Assembly (NCBI GenBank): GCA_013396635.1
Contig: WBMW01001607.1
Span: 186,001-250,000 of the forward strand
Reading direction: 5' to 3'
DNA length: 64,000 bases
DNA from: Penelope pileata
Taxonomy: Eukaryota; Chordata; Aves; Galliformes; Cracidae
The notes under the pieces are model-generated. The model was not told where the DNA came from, made no database searches, and worked only from the letters and a program-made list of their open reading frames with translations. Made by a program: the position numbers and the translations under genes. Below, piece after piece: positions 24,986-37,700 of the stretch (its first letter is position 1; each line of letters begins with the position of its first letter).

Positions 24986-25121
24986 TCAAGGCCAAGTTGG
25001 ATGGGGCCCCGGGCAGCCTGATCTGATGTCTGATCTAGTGGTTAGCAACCTTGCCCGTGGCAAGGGGGTTGGAACTAGATCATCTTTGAGGTCTCTTTCC
25101 AACCCAAGCCATTCTATGATT
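24986..25121 (+). mobile_element. CR1 LINE 3' end fragment
   Basis: The last 136 bp of a CR1 in plus orientation: AAGTTGGATGGGGCCC, GGGCAGCCTGATCTG, AAGGGGGTTGGAACTAGAT, then TTCCAACCCAAGCC and the terminal ATTCTATGATT. A small local repeat (GATCTGATGTCTGATCTAG) suggests a short slippage duplication. It is one of only two plus-strand CR1 copies here. Confidence 0.9.
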
Positions 25122-27703
25122 AAGCAACTCAATTACATTTATTTAAATTGTATTTTTTGTTAGGAGACTATGGCTGTTCTACAAAATATTTGAAGTAATC
25201 AAAAAGAAAAAAAAAATATGCCACAGCAGAGGGAATTTTCTCAGTACACTAGGAATCTGCACACATCTCAGTCTGTCCACAAGAGCTCTAGAATTTATAA
25301 AAAAACTTTATTCAACTTAAAAATATTCTGATCTTTTTTTTTTTTTTTTTTACTACACAGGTTTAAAAAACTTAAGTCATGTTTTTATCTTTTCTTTTTT
25401 TCCTAACACTAACATCAGGACTTTTCAGTTCTGCTTTATTTTGAGGACTGCTTTCCAGGAATTTTCAATTTTTTTTCATGTAAATTTCATTTGAAAAAGA
25501 GGAAATAATTTATGAAAATGAATGTCATACAGATCAGTACAAAGAAGCACAATTGTTGTTTGGTTTGGCCCCTTTTCTTTATCTCCAGAGTCCAAGAAGC
25601 TTATTTATCTAAGATGTATATGTTTGTTATTAAAAAAAATTTTTGCTCTGTTAGGATTAGTTTTAGAATACTGTGTTTCTGCATTCTGTAGAGTTTAATT
25701 CAGCATCTTAAAACAGTAGATTTCTGTCCTAACTCATTACAAATTCACCTACATGCAAATATGCAATTGTAACACAGCACCTTATATTCAATTATTTTTT
25801 TTTTTCCTTTTCTTCCTGGTACTTAGTTCTGGAAAATATCGTAAAATTCAATGGAAACAAACAAACAAAAAAAAGTCATCCCCTATCTCAGGCAGAATGA
25901 CAAAAAATAAAAATTTGGAAGAGGAAGTGAATATTACTCCTACTCTACTTCTGAAAAACTTAAATTGACAGTTCTACACATCAATAAACCCTGTAATACT
26001 TCAGCAATGTCTGAAGTTCTAATTATTTGGAAATGATTACTTTAAGTTGGAATTTGCAAAAACAAATTACCTGAGGTACAATGAGTACAGGCCAAACACA
26101 AATTAAGTTTGCTTACCATCATAAGAAAAGTGCTTGTAGGGGAACTAAATATAGCAGCAATTGGATAGAGTGCACCTTCAAATTTAATGGATGCTTCCTT
26201 ATTAACAAATGAGAAAGCCAAACAAAATCGCACAGTTTTGTCCCTACTAGCCTACTTCCAGTGCCTTCTCCAACTGATGTCATTTTTAAGAGCATATAGT
26301 CAAAGACATAAATTAAAAATTTAAAATATACATTTTAAATTTTTTTTAAGTCAAATTAAATTGTTTACTTTTTAAATATTTATGACATCTCCAAAATAAT
26401 TTGAGAACAAAATATTTTGCAAAAAGATGTTATTATTTTTTTTAATATCCAGCTTGTAGAAAATGTAAAATTCAGTAAGTAAAAAACATTTCTCTTCAAA
26501 ATTTTTTTGCCTTTATGAGATAATTACTAAAGATTAGTGTAGTTCAATACCACTTGAAAATCAGTATATTTTCAATACTCTGCTGATTAACTATAAACAC
26601 AGTAGTCAAGAGAGACACAAAGGTTAAAGAAGCAAACTGCTTAGAAAAATGTAAAATTAGATACTTGATTAAATATTTAATAAAGATTTCAAATCAATGG
26701 TTGATCCACAGAAGCAAAAATTAATAAGGCTGATACTGCAGACTGCACTGAAATCATAGTTCATTATTTAAAGACAGTCAAGAAGTAGGTTTGTTAACCT
26801 ATCTGTCACTAGAGAACTGAAGTTAGACTACCTACTGGAAGATTAATATTTGTACGCAGATTTTAAAACAGCAGATTTTAAAACCATAGATTTTAAGTGA
26901 TAAGTCAATTTACTAATCAATAGGAACTTTCTTAAGGGACAAGAAATCAGTTCCTAGAAGACATAAGAAGAAATGGTCATACAAACAAGTTTAGATGATG
27001 CTACAACAATTGTTTTTATTTTAAATGTATCTGGTTTCAGTTTCTTCAAATTATTTTACTGTTCATTGTTTTTCAAAACTACCTATACCTTATCACTTCT
27101 TTCAGCTGTGTCATGTACTTTTACATGAGAAGTACGAAGAAAATGTGCATATAAGGAATTTTATGTTTTTCTCAGTTGATAATTTAGGAGGAATTCTGAT
27201 CATAATTCTTAACTTGATGAATTTCCTTCTTTCTGCTTTGGCAAGAATTAAAAAAAAATAAAATAAAAAATGAAGAGCTCCCCTAAGTTTTCAGTTTTGT
27301 TTTACCTTCAATTTCATAGCTGATTTGACCCACTTGTTCTGGGATACAAGTTTAAAAGTCAGATTTAGTATATATTTCTCCATGCTTTTGAGAATGTCTC
27401 TTTTATCAGCCTTCTCTACTTTGAAAAGCCGCTTGTCAAAACAGTGGACAAATTTGCCTCTAAGACAGAAGGCATCAAAGACCTTTAGGACTTATTTGGC
27501 ATAGGTATGTATTAAATCTCTAGAACTGAAATATTACGGACAGAACTATAGTGTTTAATTCATTCATTATATTTTTCATTATTTCTAGTGAAAAATGGCT
27601 TTTACCAATGACTATATGGTGCTGAAAGCTGCTGTTAACCAGACAGGCAGAACCTGCATGAAACAGTAAGCTTGACGACACAAGTAGCTGAGTTCCCATG
27701 TCC
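25122..27703. other. Unique, very AT-rich DNA
   Basis: Poly(T) runs (25334-25351, about 25795-25806), long A/T tracts and a perfect 13-bp A/T palindrome at 26315-26344. No gene or transposon recognised. Confidence 0.5.
26315..26344. repeat. Perfect A/T hairpin, 13-bp arms
   Basis: AAAAATTTAAAAT at 26315-26327 is followed after a 4-base loop by its exact reverse complement at 26332-26344. It lies in an extreme A/T region, so part of the match is due to composition. It could extrude as a cruciform or act as a matrix-attachment-like sequence. Confidence 0.5.
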
Positions 27704-27708
27704 CTGGT

Positions 27709-28704
27709 TGTCATAAGTTGATATTAGCCAGCTGCCAGACACCCACTCAGCCACTCTCTCATTCACCTACCTCAACAAGACAGGGGAAGAAAATAAGAAA
27801 ACATGTTTCTGGGTCAAGGTAAAGACAGCGAAGTTGCTCACCAATTACCATCATGTGTGAAACAGACTTGTCTTGGGGAAAATTAATTTCTTGCCAATTA
27901 ATGACAAGAGTATAACGGTGAGAATCAAAGATAAATGCTCTACTACTTTCTCCTACCCTTCCCTTCTTCTAAGGTTCATCTTCACTCCTTCATCCCTGTC
28001 TCCTCTTTCTCCCTTCACAAGCAGTTACAATCATTTCATAACAGTTCTTCTCTGCTGCTTCTTCCCCCTCACACTTTTCCCCTGATCCAGCATGGGGTCC
28101 TTCCCATAGGCTAGACTTCTTCCCAAATTGCCCCAGCATGGGTTCTGTGCATACAGCGCAGTCCTTTGGGAATGTACTGCTCCAGTGTGGGCCCCTTGGG
28201 CTGCAGTTCCTGCCAGAAAACCTGCTACAGTATGGGCTCCTCTCCATGGGCTACAATTCCTGCTGGACCCTCTGCACTACCATGGGCTCTCCATGGGCTG
28301 TAGTCTCCTTCGGGCCTCCTGTACTTGCTACAGCAAGAGAACTCCTTGGGCTGCAAGGGGAGAACCTGCTGCATCGTGGTCTTCTCCACATGCTGCTCCA
28401 GCACCTTGAGCAACTCCTCCCTCTCCCTCTACACTGACCTTGGTATCTGCAGGACTGTTTCTCACGTATTTTCCTCACTCCTCTCTCTCACAGATTCTGC
28501 ATAGCATTTATTACCCTTTTTAAAATACATTTTCTAAGAGGTATCACCAGCTTGGCTGACAGCCTTAACTTTGGCCAGCAGTGAGTCAATTCTGGAGCCA
28601 GCTGGAACTTTCTCTGTCTCGCACTGGGCAGCCCCCCTCTTTTCACACATAGGCCATCTCTGTAAATGTCAATTACCAAAACTTTGCCACATAAACCCAC
28701 CACA
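27709..28704 (-). mobile_element. Long solo LTR (about 1 kb) of an avian ERV
   Basis: A 996-bp LTR with plus-strand start TGTCATAAGTTGATATTAGC and end AACCCACCACA. It is flanked by CTGGT (27704-27708) and CTGCT (28705-28709), a 5-bp duplication with one mismatch. The middle contains the GC-rich degenerate array typical of this LTR: CAGCATGGGGTCCTTCCCA, CTCCAGTGTGGGCCCC, CCATGGGCTGTAGTCTCC and similar units. CTGACCTTGGTATCTGCAGG and a CTCACTCCTCTCTC tract follow. On the minus strand a TATA-like TATTTTAAAAAGGG sits near 28518-28533, so the sense strand is minus. Short open frames inside the GC-rich array are by-products of the repeat. Confidence 0.85.
28104..28400 (-). repeat. Degenerate GC-rich array inside the long LTR
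   Basis: Imperfect units of roughly 30-50 bp built on 'tgctcca(g)-tgtgggc...c(c)atgggctg-cag-tcct' recur about six times. In related LTRs this array lies between the TATA region and the transcribed end. Frames open on both strands here, which explains the spurious proteins. Confidence 0.6.
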
Positions 28705-28868
28705 CTGCTATATGACTTTTCATGTTCTTACTTCCTATCATATTACTGTTTAACATCAAGAGAGCACTTAAAGCTCTTCAAAAACTGTAAAGATTTGATT
28801 TTGTTAGCAGCTATATTAATATTGTCTATATTAATAGTCAATATATGACTTCAGTTAGGATCAGATTT

Positions 28869-29632
28869 AATCATAGAATCACTTGAATTGGAAGGGACCT
28901 TAAAACTCACCCAGTTCCAACTTCATGCTGTGGGTGAGGTTGCAACCCACTAGATCAGGCTCCCAAGAACCCCCATCCAACCTGGCCCTGAATACCTCCA
29001 GGGATGGAGCATCCACGACCTGGCAACCTGTGCCAGTGCCTCACCATCCTCTTAAAAAGAATTTCCTCCTAACATCTAACCTAAATCTCCCCCCTCCTTT
29101 AGTTGAAGCTATTCCCCCTAGTCCTATCACTATCTAACCTTGTGAAAAATAGATTTCTCCCATTTATAAACTCTCTTCAAGTACTGGAAGGCTGCAATGA
29201 GGTCTCCCCAGAGCCTTCTCTTCTCCAGGCTGAACAAGCCCAGTTCCTTCAACCTTTCTTCATAAGAAAGGTGCTCTAGCTCTCTGATCAACTTCAAGGC
29301 TCTCCTCTGGACCCGCTCCAACAGCTCCACATCTTTCTTGTACTGGAGGCTCCAGGCCTAGGTGCAGTACTCCAGATAGGGACTTATGAAGGCAGAGAAG
29401 AGAGGGACAATCTCCTCCCTCTCCCTGCTGGCCACCCCTCTTTTGATGCAGCCCAGGATACAGTTGGCATTCTAGGCTGCAAGCACACACTGCAGTCTCA
29501 CATCCAGCTTTTCATCCAGAAACCTCAAATCCTTCTCCACAGGGCTGCTCTCAGTGAATTCTCTCCCCAGTCTGCACACATATCTGGGATTGTCCTGACC
29601 CAAGGGCAACACCTTCCTTTTCTCAAAACTTG
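28869..29632 (-). mobile_element. CR1 LINE 3' fragment (older subfamily)
   Basis: A reverse-oriented CR1 of about 760 bp. It begins AATCATAGAATCACTTG and shows the 3' untranslated region followed by the ORF2 C-terminus. The sequence of its 3' part (CATGCTGTGGGTGAGGTTGC, CCCCATCCAACCTGGCCCTGA) differs from the other copies, so it belongs to another CR1 subfamily. The coding part is split between frames by small indels. Confidence 0.9.
29130..29330 (-). pseudogene. CR1 ORF2 C-terminal fragment
   Basis: A minus-strand frame with LLERVQRRALKLIRELEHL, YEERLKELGLFSLEKRRLWG and DLIAAFQYLK, the conserved C-terminal region of CR1 ORF2. Upstream coding continues in another frame at 29260-29490 with many stops and shifts. 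No function remains. Confidence 0.8.
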
Positions 29633-32040
29633 CATCCATGCATCAATTATAAAAGTATTTTCACTAGGAAAATGAAGATGTGGCAAGAAGAAAGAAACTT
29701 TGAAATGGGGTGAGATTCTTTCTCAACATTATATCCAAAAATGTTATTGTGAGTCTGACACAGAATTATATCTAATAGCCTAAACTCACAACCTAGAAAA
29801 TTGCTTAATCTGACTAGATTGTATTTTCCATTGAAACTTTAGTGAAGCTGCACCATTTCACAATGACGGTGTAGTTTCTTGAAGGTTAATAATACTCTAG
29901 TGCTCTTCCAGAATTTCCTGCTGTGGAAAGACATGATCTTTTAAAATTTGTCTAAATGTTGAGGATAGACTCCTGTAACACTTTAACACAATGAACTTTG
30001 GGAAACATTTTCAAGAATGTGTTTCAGGAGCAAAGACACTGAAACATAATGAGAACTGACAATAAGAAAATTCAAATTTAAGCTACAGTAGCTCAGTCAC
30101 TTACAATGATAAAGCTAAATGGACTCTTGTTTTGTATAGTGGTCACTGGTTTGATGTGTGGAACCAGTGTTCAAAACCACATTTCGCTCAGCTTACTCAA
30201 TGGAACTTCAAAAACCATTCTCAGTGTAGCAAAGAAAAGAATTCTGCTGAGTCTTCCAGGCCGGGCAGACAACTGGCTATATTTTTCACATAGCAAAGAC
30301 TACAATTTACAAGACTGTGGAAATTACCACATAATTCCATTTATCATTAAAATAATTGAAATAGTTCTTCATTACAATTGAAGGAAAAGAAAAAAACACC
30401 TTTAAAGCTGCTATTCAATGAAATCACCCTTAACTAATATATAACACTGTCATAGCTTCTGCTTAAGCATATCTATTTCAGAGTATTTAATGTTCATTGA
30501 ACAACTTTAAACTGAACACAATGACCAGTACTTCATCAGTGCTGGGGATAGGGAGGGAAATCTCAGATGTCCAGTTTTGATAAGGTGTTTCCACCATCAG
30601 CTACAGCACGTTTATTACAATGTATTCTATATAAGGGTTACACACAAAGAAGCTTGTTTCAAAATGAATCTCTGTATAAATAAATACAAAATAGAAAAAG
30701 GTGTAAGGCATGTTCATGTTGATACTCCAAATAATATGTTAATGACATATCTTATTTACTGAAACAAGATGCACGGCATTTTCTGAACGGAAGGTTTTTT
30801 CACTCTCTTTCCCTTGATTGACAGACAGGCTTTGTTATTTTTTTCTCCAGAAATTTAAAGAAAACCTCAATTTACAAAATACTGAAATAATAATGGTGTC
30901 AGCAACCTGTACCGTTCCAAGTTTACTTTCCAGTGAAAGTGAGGAGGTCACTAAAATGAGTGAAAGGAGTCTGTGGTCACATTACTATTCAATTCATTAC
31001 ATTTCCGTGAAAACTCAAGCAGCAATCTCACTAACGGGGATTTTCTCAGGGTAGGTTTGCTCAGCACCAAATTTATTGCTATAATTCTCAATAGAATTGT
31101 ATGAAAACAGAAAAAATGCCAAGTTATTGTACTAGCCAAATAGTTTGGATGAAACAGTGCATCTTGCATTATGAGCCATTCCTTTGATTTGGCTCATCAA
31201 TCTTCCAGACTGGTTGTTGACTACTTTACTTGCTTATTTGCTGATATAAGCCATATACCAGAGATCTTCTCAAAAATAATCAAGATTTCACTGTATTCCA
31301 GTAGTCAGATCCCCAAAATAAAAATAAAAATATTTGCAAGCGTATAATGCTTGATTTCATTTTTCACTATCTCTGATGGAGCTGTTGAACTCAAGGTAGG
31401 CTTGTCGAGGTGGGCTTGATTTGAGATTTCTTCAAAACATATGAACTTCTAACTACCAAAATTTCTTATTTAGTTCCCTCACATGGATAAACATGGCTAA
31501 AAATTGTGCTCTTACTTACATTAAAATTTTGGTTCAGGAGCATGAATCAAAACATTTCAAATATCAGCATCAAATATCTCCACGATATTTCTTGGATACC
31601 TCTTCTCCAAGAGAAAACGAAACCCACTGGACCTTGCTCATAAATAGTAAAATAAAATAGAATTTATAAATTTATATTTATTCGTCTTTCTTTGTGAAAC
31701 ACTTCTGAATTCACTAATCCTTTTTACTTGACTCTGTTCAAATAGAGTATTATAAAATACGCAGACAATTCACTATAACATTGGTTTTACCATTTTCTTT
31801 AATGAGAAAAATTCCTCAAAAAGTATGCAACTGTTTTTTAACTTCAGAAAGTGCCACGTCCAGATCAGAACTTCTCAGATATAAAGGATAAGAACCCTGT
31901 ATATACAGGCTGCATACAGCAACTTACAAACACATATTTGAGACAATCCTTTTCCTCCTCTGTCTTCTAGGTGCTGCAGCATTCATAGTGTAAGTATGGT
32001 GATGAGAAAGCAGAGAGGGGAAATTCTGTTAAAACTGCAA

Positions 32041-32102
<62 letters not shown>
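32041..32102 (+). repeat. Compound microsatellite (AGAC)7.5-(AAAG)8
   Basis: A tetranucleotide array switches sharply from AGAC units (32041-32070) to AAAG units (32071-32102). It is uninterrupted, so probably length-polymorphic. Confidence 0.98.
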
Positions 32103-35100
32103 TTATATCTTTTCACTGTCCAGTTAGTATTCAGAGCAGATAGCAAACAGTAAAAAATACCTAAAAGAAGACATGAAATCCCAGCTGAGCTGTCAAACTC
32201 CTAGCAAACAGATGTATATACATGGTTGAATTATTATGATAACTTCCTGTCTCTGAAAATACTGTATATTTACAGAATATACCACAAACCATTGAGATAT
32301 TTTCATTCTACAGACCACAAAGTGTTATTTGCTCAGGATGAGGTGAGGCTTGCATGAAACCAAAATAATAATATAAAAGGTAAATAATATATAAACTAGA
32401 GAAGCATGTGGACAAAATTGAACCAAGGGTGAACCAAGGCTGCCTTCTAGTGAAAACAGTCCACATTAAACATTTTATCTAGCAAAACAAAAATGTTGTA
32501 TTTTGATGTGGAACTAAGTATCCTTCTTGGAAATTCAATAAAACATTTAATCTTTGGCCCCTCAAGAAGGAAAATAACTTCCTTTTGATTTCATAAGCTG
32601 AGAAAAAAAAATTAACATCACCAGCCAGAGATGTTGACAGAGAACAGGGTGAGAGAAAAATATTGTTGCATTGAATGGAATTCCATGGGTCTTTTTTACA
32701 TTTTCTTTTTAATTTCTACTACAAATAAAAATAAATAAATAAATGGAGAAACGTGTTAAAATCCTTGAGTTGTACATATCATCATAACTTTTTACATATT
32801 ATCATAGATCAGTATGTTTACACACTTGATGTATTTTTATACATAAAATTGCTGTGATGTCAAGGTCCCAGGAAATTCAGTATGAAATAAGTCTTTGTGT
32901 GTATTTTCCCACAGCACTGGAGATGTTCAAGAGAGTCTGCAGAAAAGCTGTGGATGACAACACGACACCTTAACACAAAGTCATCAGTTCAGTTTCTTTT
33001 TTCTCCTCAGACTTCTCAAACTTTTGCTTAAGAGATAAAAATCCCTCAGTAACAGCCTCATCTGCAATACAAGTCCCCCAGTAAGTAGTATGCCATGTAC
33101 AGAATTAACTTTTTATGTTACAGTTCTCCAAGTTTACCTGCCAAAGATCATCAAGCCAACTAAATGGATCAGCTAATTGCCACCCCTAGTCTGAAAAAGG
33201 AGTCCCAGGACCTGGGCTGCTAAAACAATCCAGAAATAGAAGACATTTCTTAACTGCGTCATGACACACTGCATACAGGCACCAGTCATGAAGTGATCCC
33301 ATGTCTGGACTTTTCTGCATTAAGACACAAATGGATTGAGAAAATCAATTTCCACCTGGGGAAGTTTTCATATGAAACATGAACATAGGCATATATTGAT
33401 TCTCAAACATGAAATCTTTATCTAGCATTTTTCTGTCCATGAATTTTCAGAAAATAAAAACTCCTTGAATATTTATTATATCCCTGTGACTAAGGATGGT
33501 ATAACAGGCATTCACTTAATCTCACACTTAAAAATATAAGAAATAAAATCATATAATATTTGTAGACTGCTGTTAAAAAAAAAAAAAGCAATAATAACAG
33601 AGCAATAGCAACTGAAAATAGGTCAACCTGCTCAAAGGACTGATATCAGAAAAGATCAGCAAAATTTTGCCTTTTTGCAGCCTATGCTCAAAGTAAGGAG
33701 TATTTGTTTTCTAGCTTGAAAATCTAGTCCACGAAATATTTTCAATGCTAGATAAATATTTACTTAAAGAAAATAAAAATACCCTCCCCCCAGAATCAGT
33801 CAGCTTCTATTGAACAGTGAAATACGACAACATTAAAGTTTGAAGACATTTGTCTTTAAAACCATATTTCTCTTCCAAAGAACATGTAGCCTAACCTGCC
33901 AAAATTAAAGGTTTGTCAGATGTTAGTTCACTTGCTGTAATACAAGTAAAGGTCAGAAAGCAAACTGAAAGAAGAGTCCAGACAGCTTTAACCTCAAGGC
34001 TTTACATTATTCCAAGGGACAGGGTTATCAGTCATTATTTCCTATAAAAAAAAAAAGAACTAATATACAGGAAAAAAAATCACAAGAGCTAACATTTAAG
34101 GATGTGACAAGAGGCTACTATTCTGATTTTGTAAACAGTTTTAAAATCATCTGAAACAGAATAGCATCGACCTTACTTGAAGATTTAGATTGTATTTTCA
34201 GCTTCCAAAATAGCCTGTGATCACAATTGATCATAAATTTCTTAACTATTTAAAGAGATGAAGATGAATTGGAACAAAACAATAAGCAAACCTTCAACAT
34301 TTCTTTATATTAAAAAAAAAAGCGGACAAAAATCAGATATTTTAACTATTATAATTTATCTGCATACAATCTTTTGGATTGAGTTAATCATTGTTTTACT
34401 CATGATACTTCCATAAAGTTAAATCAATATTTTACACAAAAATAATGAAAAAATACAAGCTGTTTGAAATTCATATCTTCTTCATAAAACTATGAGTAAA
34501 CGATATTGCTAGTAACACTACTACTGCAAGTAGTGAAAATTTTAAAGAGCATTTAGATTAATAGAAAACTTTAAAAAGAATAAATAAAAATCTGTTGCAG
34601 AACAAGCCTAGATGAAAGGCATTCACTATCATAAAACAAAGTGATAAAAAACTCTTAAGCAATTTCATGCTCAGTCAGCCTAGATAATTTCAAACATCCT
34701 CAGAAATTAGGGAAGACTCCATTACAGAGGCAACCATACACAATATGTCTTTACCAATAGTTGAAGTAAAAGATGAGTCAGGAGAGCCATAACTGCAAGA
34801 TCTATGTGAACAAGTATTAGATAAAAAAATAACAATGGACATGAACACACAGAAAATTATTGAGTAACAGCCTGCCCTCAACACAGAAAATACTTTCTTT
34901 TCACTCATCCAAAAGTCACTGGGAGAAAATTCTATTTGCTGAAATTCTGATTGTTTTGACGCGTAAGAGCATTTTGAGTCTAAAATTGATTATGAAATGA
35001 TTTCATATTTGACATAAAAAGCTTGAGAGCCCTGGAGAGGCAAAGCTTGATGCTTTCCAGTAATTTTATTTTTTAGGGAGAAAAAACAAAAACAAAAACA

Positions 35101-35754
35101 AAACAAGTAGAAAACTTATTATGAGCAATGATGAAGTCTCCCAATATCTCTGTGTATTCAAGGAATACATATCAATTCTCACTTTTCAAAATTTAATAGT
35201 AAGAGAAATATTGTCCTCCAGATTTTGTGCTACTACATGTAAAATAAACTAATGAACCACATAAACCAAAAAAAAGCCCCTTTCTCAATTTTCATTATGT
35301 AAATCTGTGATTTTTAAATACTCTTATAAAAGTGTTTAACAATTACGAAACAAATATGCCTCTCTTCTGTAAACTATTTCTAATGTAGGAACTGAACACG
35401 AAGGACACCAGAAGCATCCTGTTTTCTTGAGATCCACTCTGATGCCCTCTTTACAACTGAATTCATACTCTCTATACTTTTCAACCATTTCTATATACAC
35501 AAAATTGAAATATTCAGTAGAATTAAAATACACAGCTCTTAGAAAATCTCCTTTTAATGTTCAGAAAGCAACAAGTTTACTTTTTCTTCCCTTTCCAGAA
35601 ATACGTGGTTTTTGTTAAATACATCTGCAAAGTTGTATTTTCCTCTGGAAAACTCCTTCAGAACATTTAAAATCAATTCTGCTCATTACCATACCATCTC
35701 TCTAATGCTATTTAACTTATTTGTCCTCATATCACTGTCCTGTAGGAAAGAAAA

Positions 35755-35850
35755 ATAGGCCAGGGAGGTAATACATGACTTGTTCATGATGCCACAAAAG
35801 ATGTTAAGCAAAGAAAATTGAATCACGTTTTTCTCACACCATCTCCCAAT
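35755..35850 (-). mobile_element. Possible MIR-like SINE remnant
   Basis: GGAGGTAATACATGACTTGTTCATGATGCCACA followed by a diverged GAATC...CTCCC stretch follows the order of landmarks of reversed MIR-type core SINEs (gaggt-tgacttg-ccaaggtcaca). Divergence is high, so the call is weak. Confidence 0.25.
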
Positions 35851-37439
35851 CTCTTAAGCATATTATTTTGCTGAATAATTTAAGTTCACTTTCATATCTT
35901 GCAGATACTCTTGAAATAAAGTATCCACTTTTCCATGCCATATTAAAACGAAGAAAAAAATCTTCGTGAAGGACAGAAATCATTTACATATAAAGCTTCT
36001 ATACAATTTCTGTTTCTTGTTAATATTTTGAATTAAAAGTTGTGAAACCACCAAAAGCAAGCACTTCAAGAAATGGCAAAACATCCATTTACACACTTTC
36101 AGTTTTTAGTAATTTCTCACAAATGCTGTGTGTTTCAATCTCTCTTCTACACAACTGAACATTTGATGTTTTTGAGTTGGCAACAAAAGTTCTCCTTGCA
36201 CCCCATCTGACACTAGCTTTCAGCTAATTAAATAATTTCTTTATAAATACTACGTAAAAATCAATACTTTAATGGAAAAGACATGCTGAGAGCTAACTGA
36301 ACCTTTTGAGACAGAGTATGGCCTACAGGGAGGCGAGTTACTGCAGTACAAGTCTTAAAAGCAATATAGGATGAGCCAGCTATTAATCTTCCTCCCGGTC
36401 TGAGGAAGCACGTTTTGCAGGAAAAAGCTGTCTTTGGGTAGATTAATGCAATGTATATTCTGCTCTCCAGCTGCTAGTTCCCTTGGGGAAGCCAGCACTA
36501 CCTGTAACATCATCACCAGTCCCCACCTGCATTGTAGCTCCTGCACAAGGCCCCCAAAATAAAATATATTGAAAAAAAAAAAAAACCACATCACAGTAAA
36601 CATGCAAAGCGATCAGTCACAACCCACTCTAAAATGTCTACTGGAACTATGAGTAGGAGCATCCAAGAAAGGGACACTGAGAGAACATATTGGAATTTAT
36701 TCTTCCTTACTTGGTCTCTCATAGAATACCTACATACTAGAATTAAAAATCCTCGTATTCTATGGAACGGAGAACAGGACATGGCAACAAAAAAAGAAAA
36801 AGCTTACAGTTAAATTGTCTTGTCCTGACCAGAAACTAACATACTGATTTCCTACTGGTCAGGATCTGCAAAAGTATTTTGCATTGTGCATTAAAATCTA
36901 AGGGTTCATCATAATTTAGTACAGTAATTATTTTAATGTGATCATACCAATTAAAGATGATGCATGAGTAAGTCCACGAGATAAATACAATTTCAGGCTC
37001 CATATCCATGAATATGCACTAAACTCCATGCTTTTACTGCATGCCCCTCAGGAAAGGTTTCTTTTCCTTCCTCTCTAAATAGAAAAAAATGTGAGAAAAA
37101 ATAAGGCTGTCTTTCTTGTACTTAATATGGCTCACTGTTGCTTTGCATATGTTCTTTCTGCTATTTCAAGATACTGTTGGCAGAGTAGCATACCTCAACA
37201 CTGTTTTTATCACAGTGTGAAAAACACCAGATGTACAAAATTAAAGTTCAAGTTAATCAAAATATTGCTTGACAAAGCAAATAATTGAATTGCACTTTCA
37301 ATGCACTGTGGTAGACAATAATTAACATGCAGCATCTTCAACATTTGAATACAACTTCCAATTTCCGTTTTAACATCACAGAATGCTGTCTACACATTTT
37401 TTAATGGCACCCCTGATAATAATATATTCTGTTTTTAAT

Positions 37440-37700
37440 CATATTCCACGTTGCAGGAAATGAAGCTTGCAATTTTCCCAGGTGCTTACCAAATTACTAC
37501 TGCAAGCTAATTCTCATCCCCCAAGTTAAGAGTTTCAACAGTGTGCCCATTAACAGCCTTCTTATGTTCTTCCTGTACAACAGAAGGTAAGTTAATATGT
37601 ACTTCAATTATATCCAGTTTGTGCATTTATAGCACCCTGTGGGCAGCACTAAGAAGGCTGTAAATGTACTTATACTGCTTCTTTAATGCTCTACTGTATT
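37440..37700. promoter_or_regulatory. Candidate conserved noncoding element with inverted repeat
   Basis: A complex, repeat-free block. ACAGCCTTCTTA at 37553-37564 is matched by its reverse complement at 37650-37661, 85 bases downstream. GTGCCCATTAACAGCC and TAGCACCCTGTGGGCAGCAC flank the arms. No open frame covers it. The mixed composition inside AT-rich surroundings is enhancer-like, but this is a judgement by texture only. Confidence 0.2.

Noticed and set aside
27990..28478. Several overlapping 60-99 codon frames on both strands
   Set aside because: They come from the GC-rich degenerate array inside the long LTR. No protein is supported.
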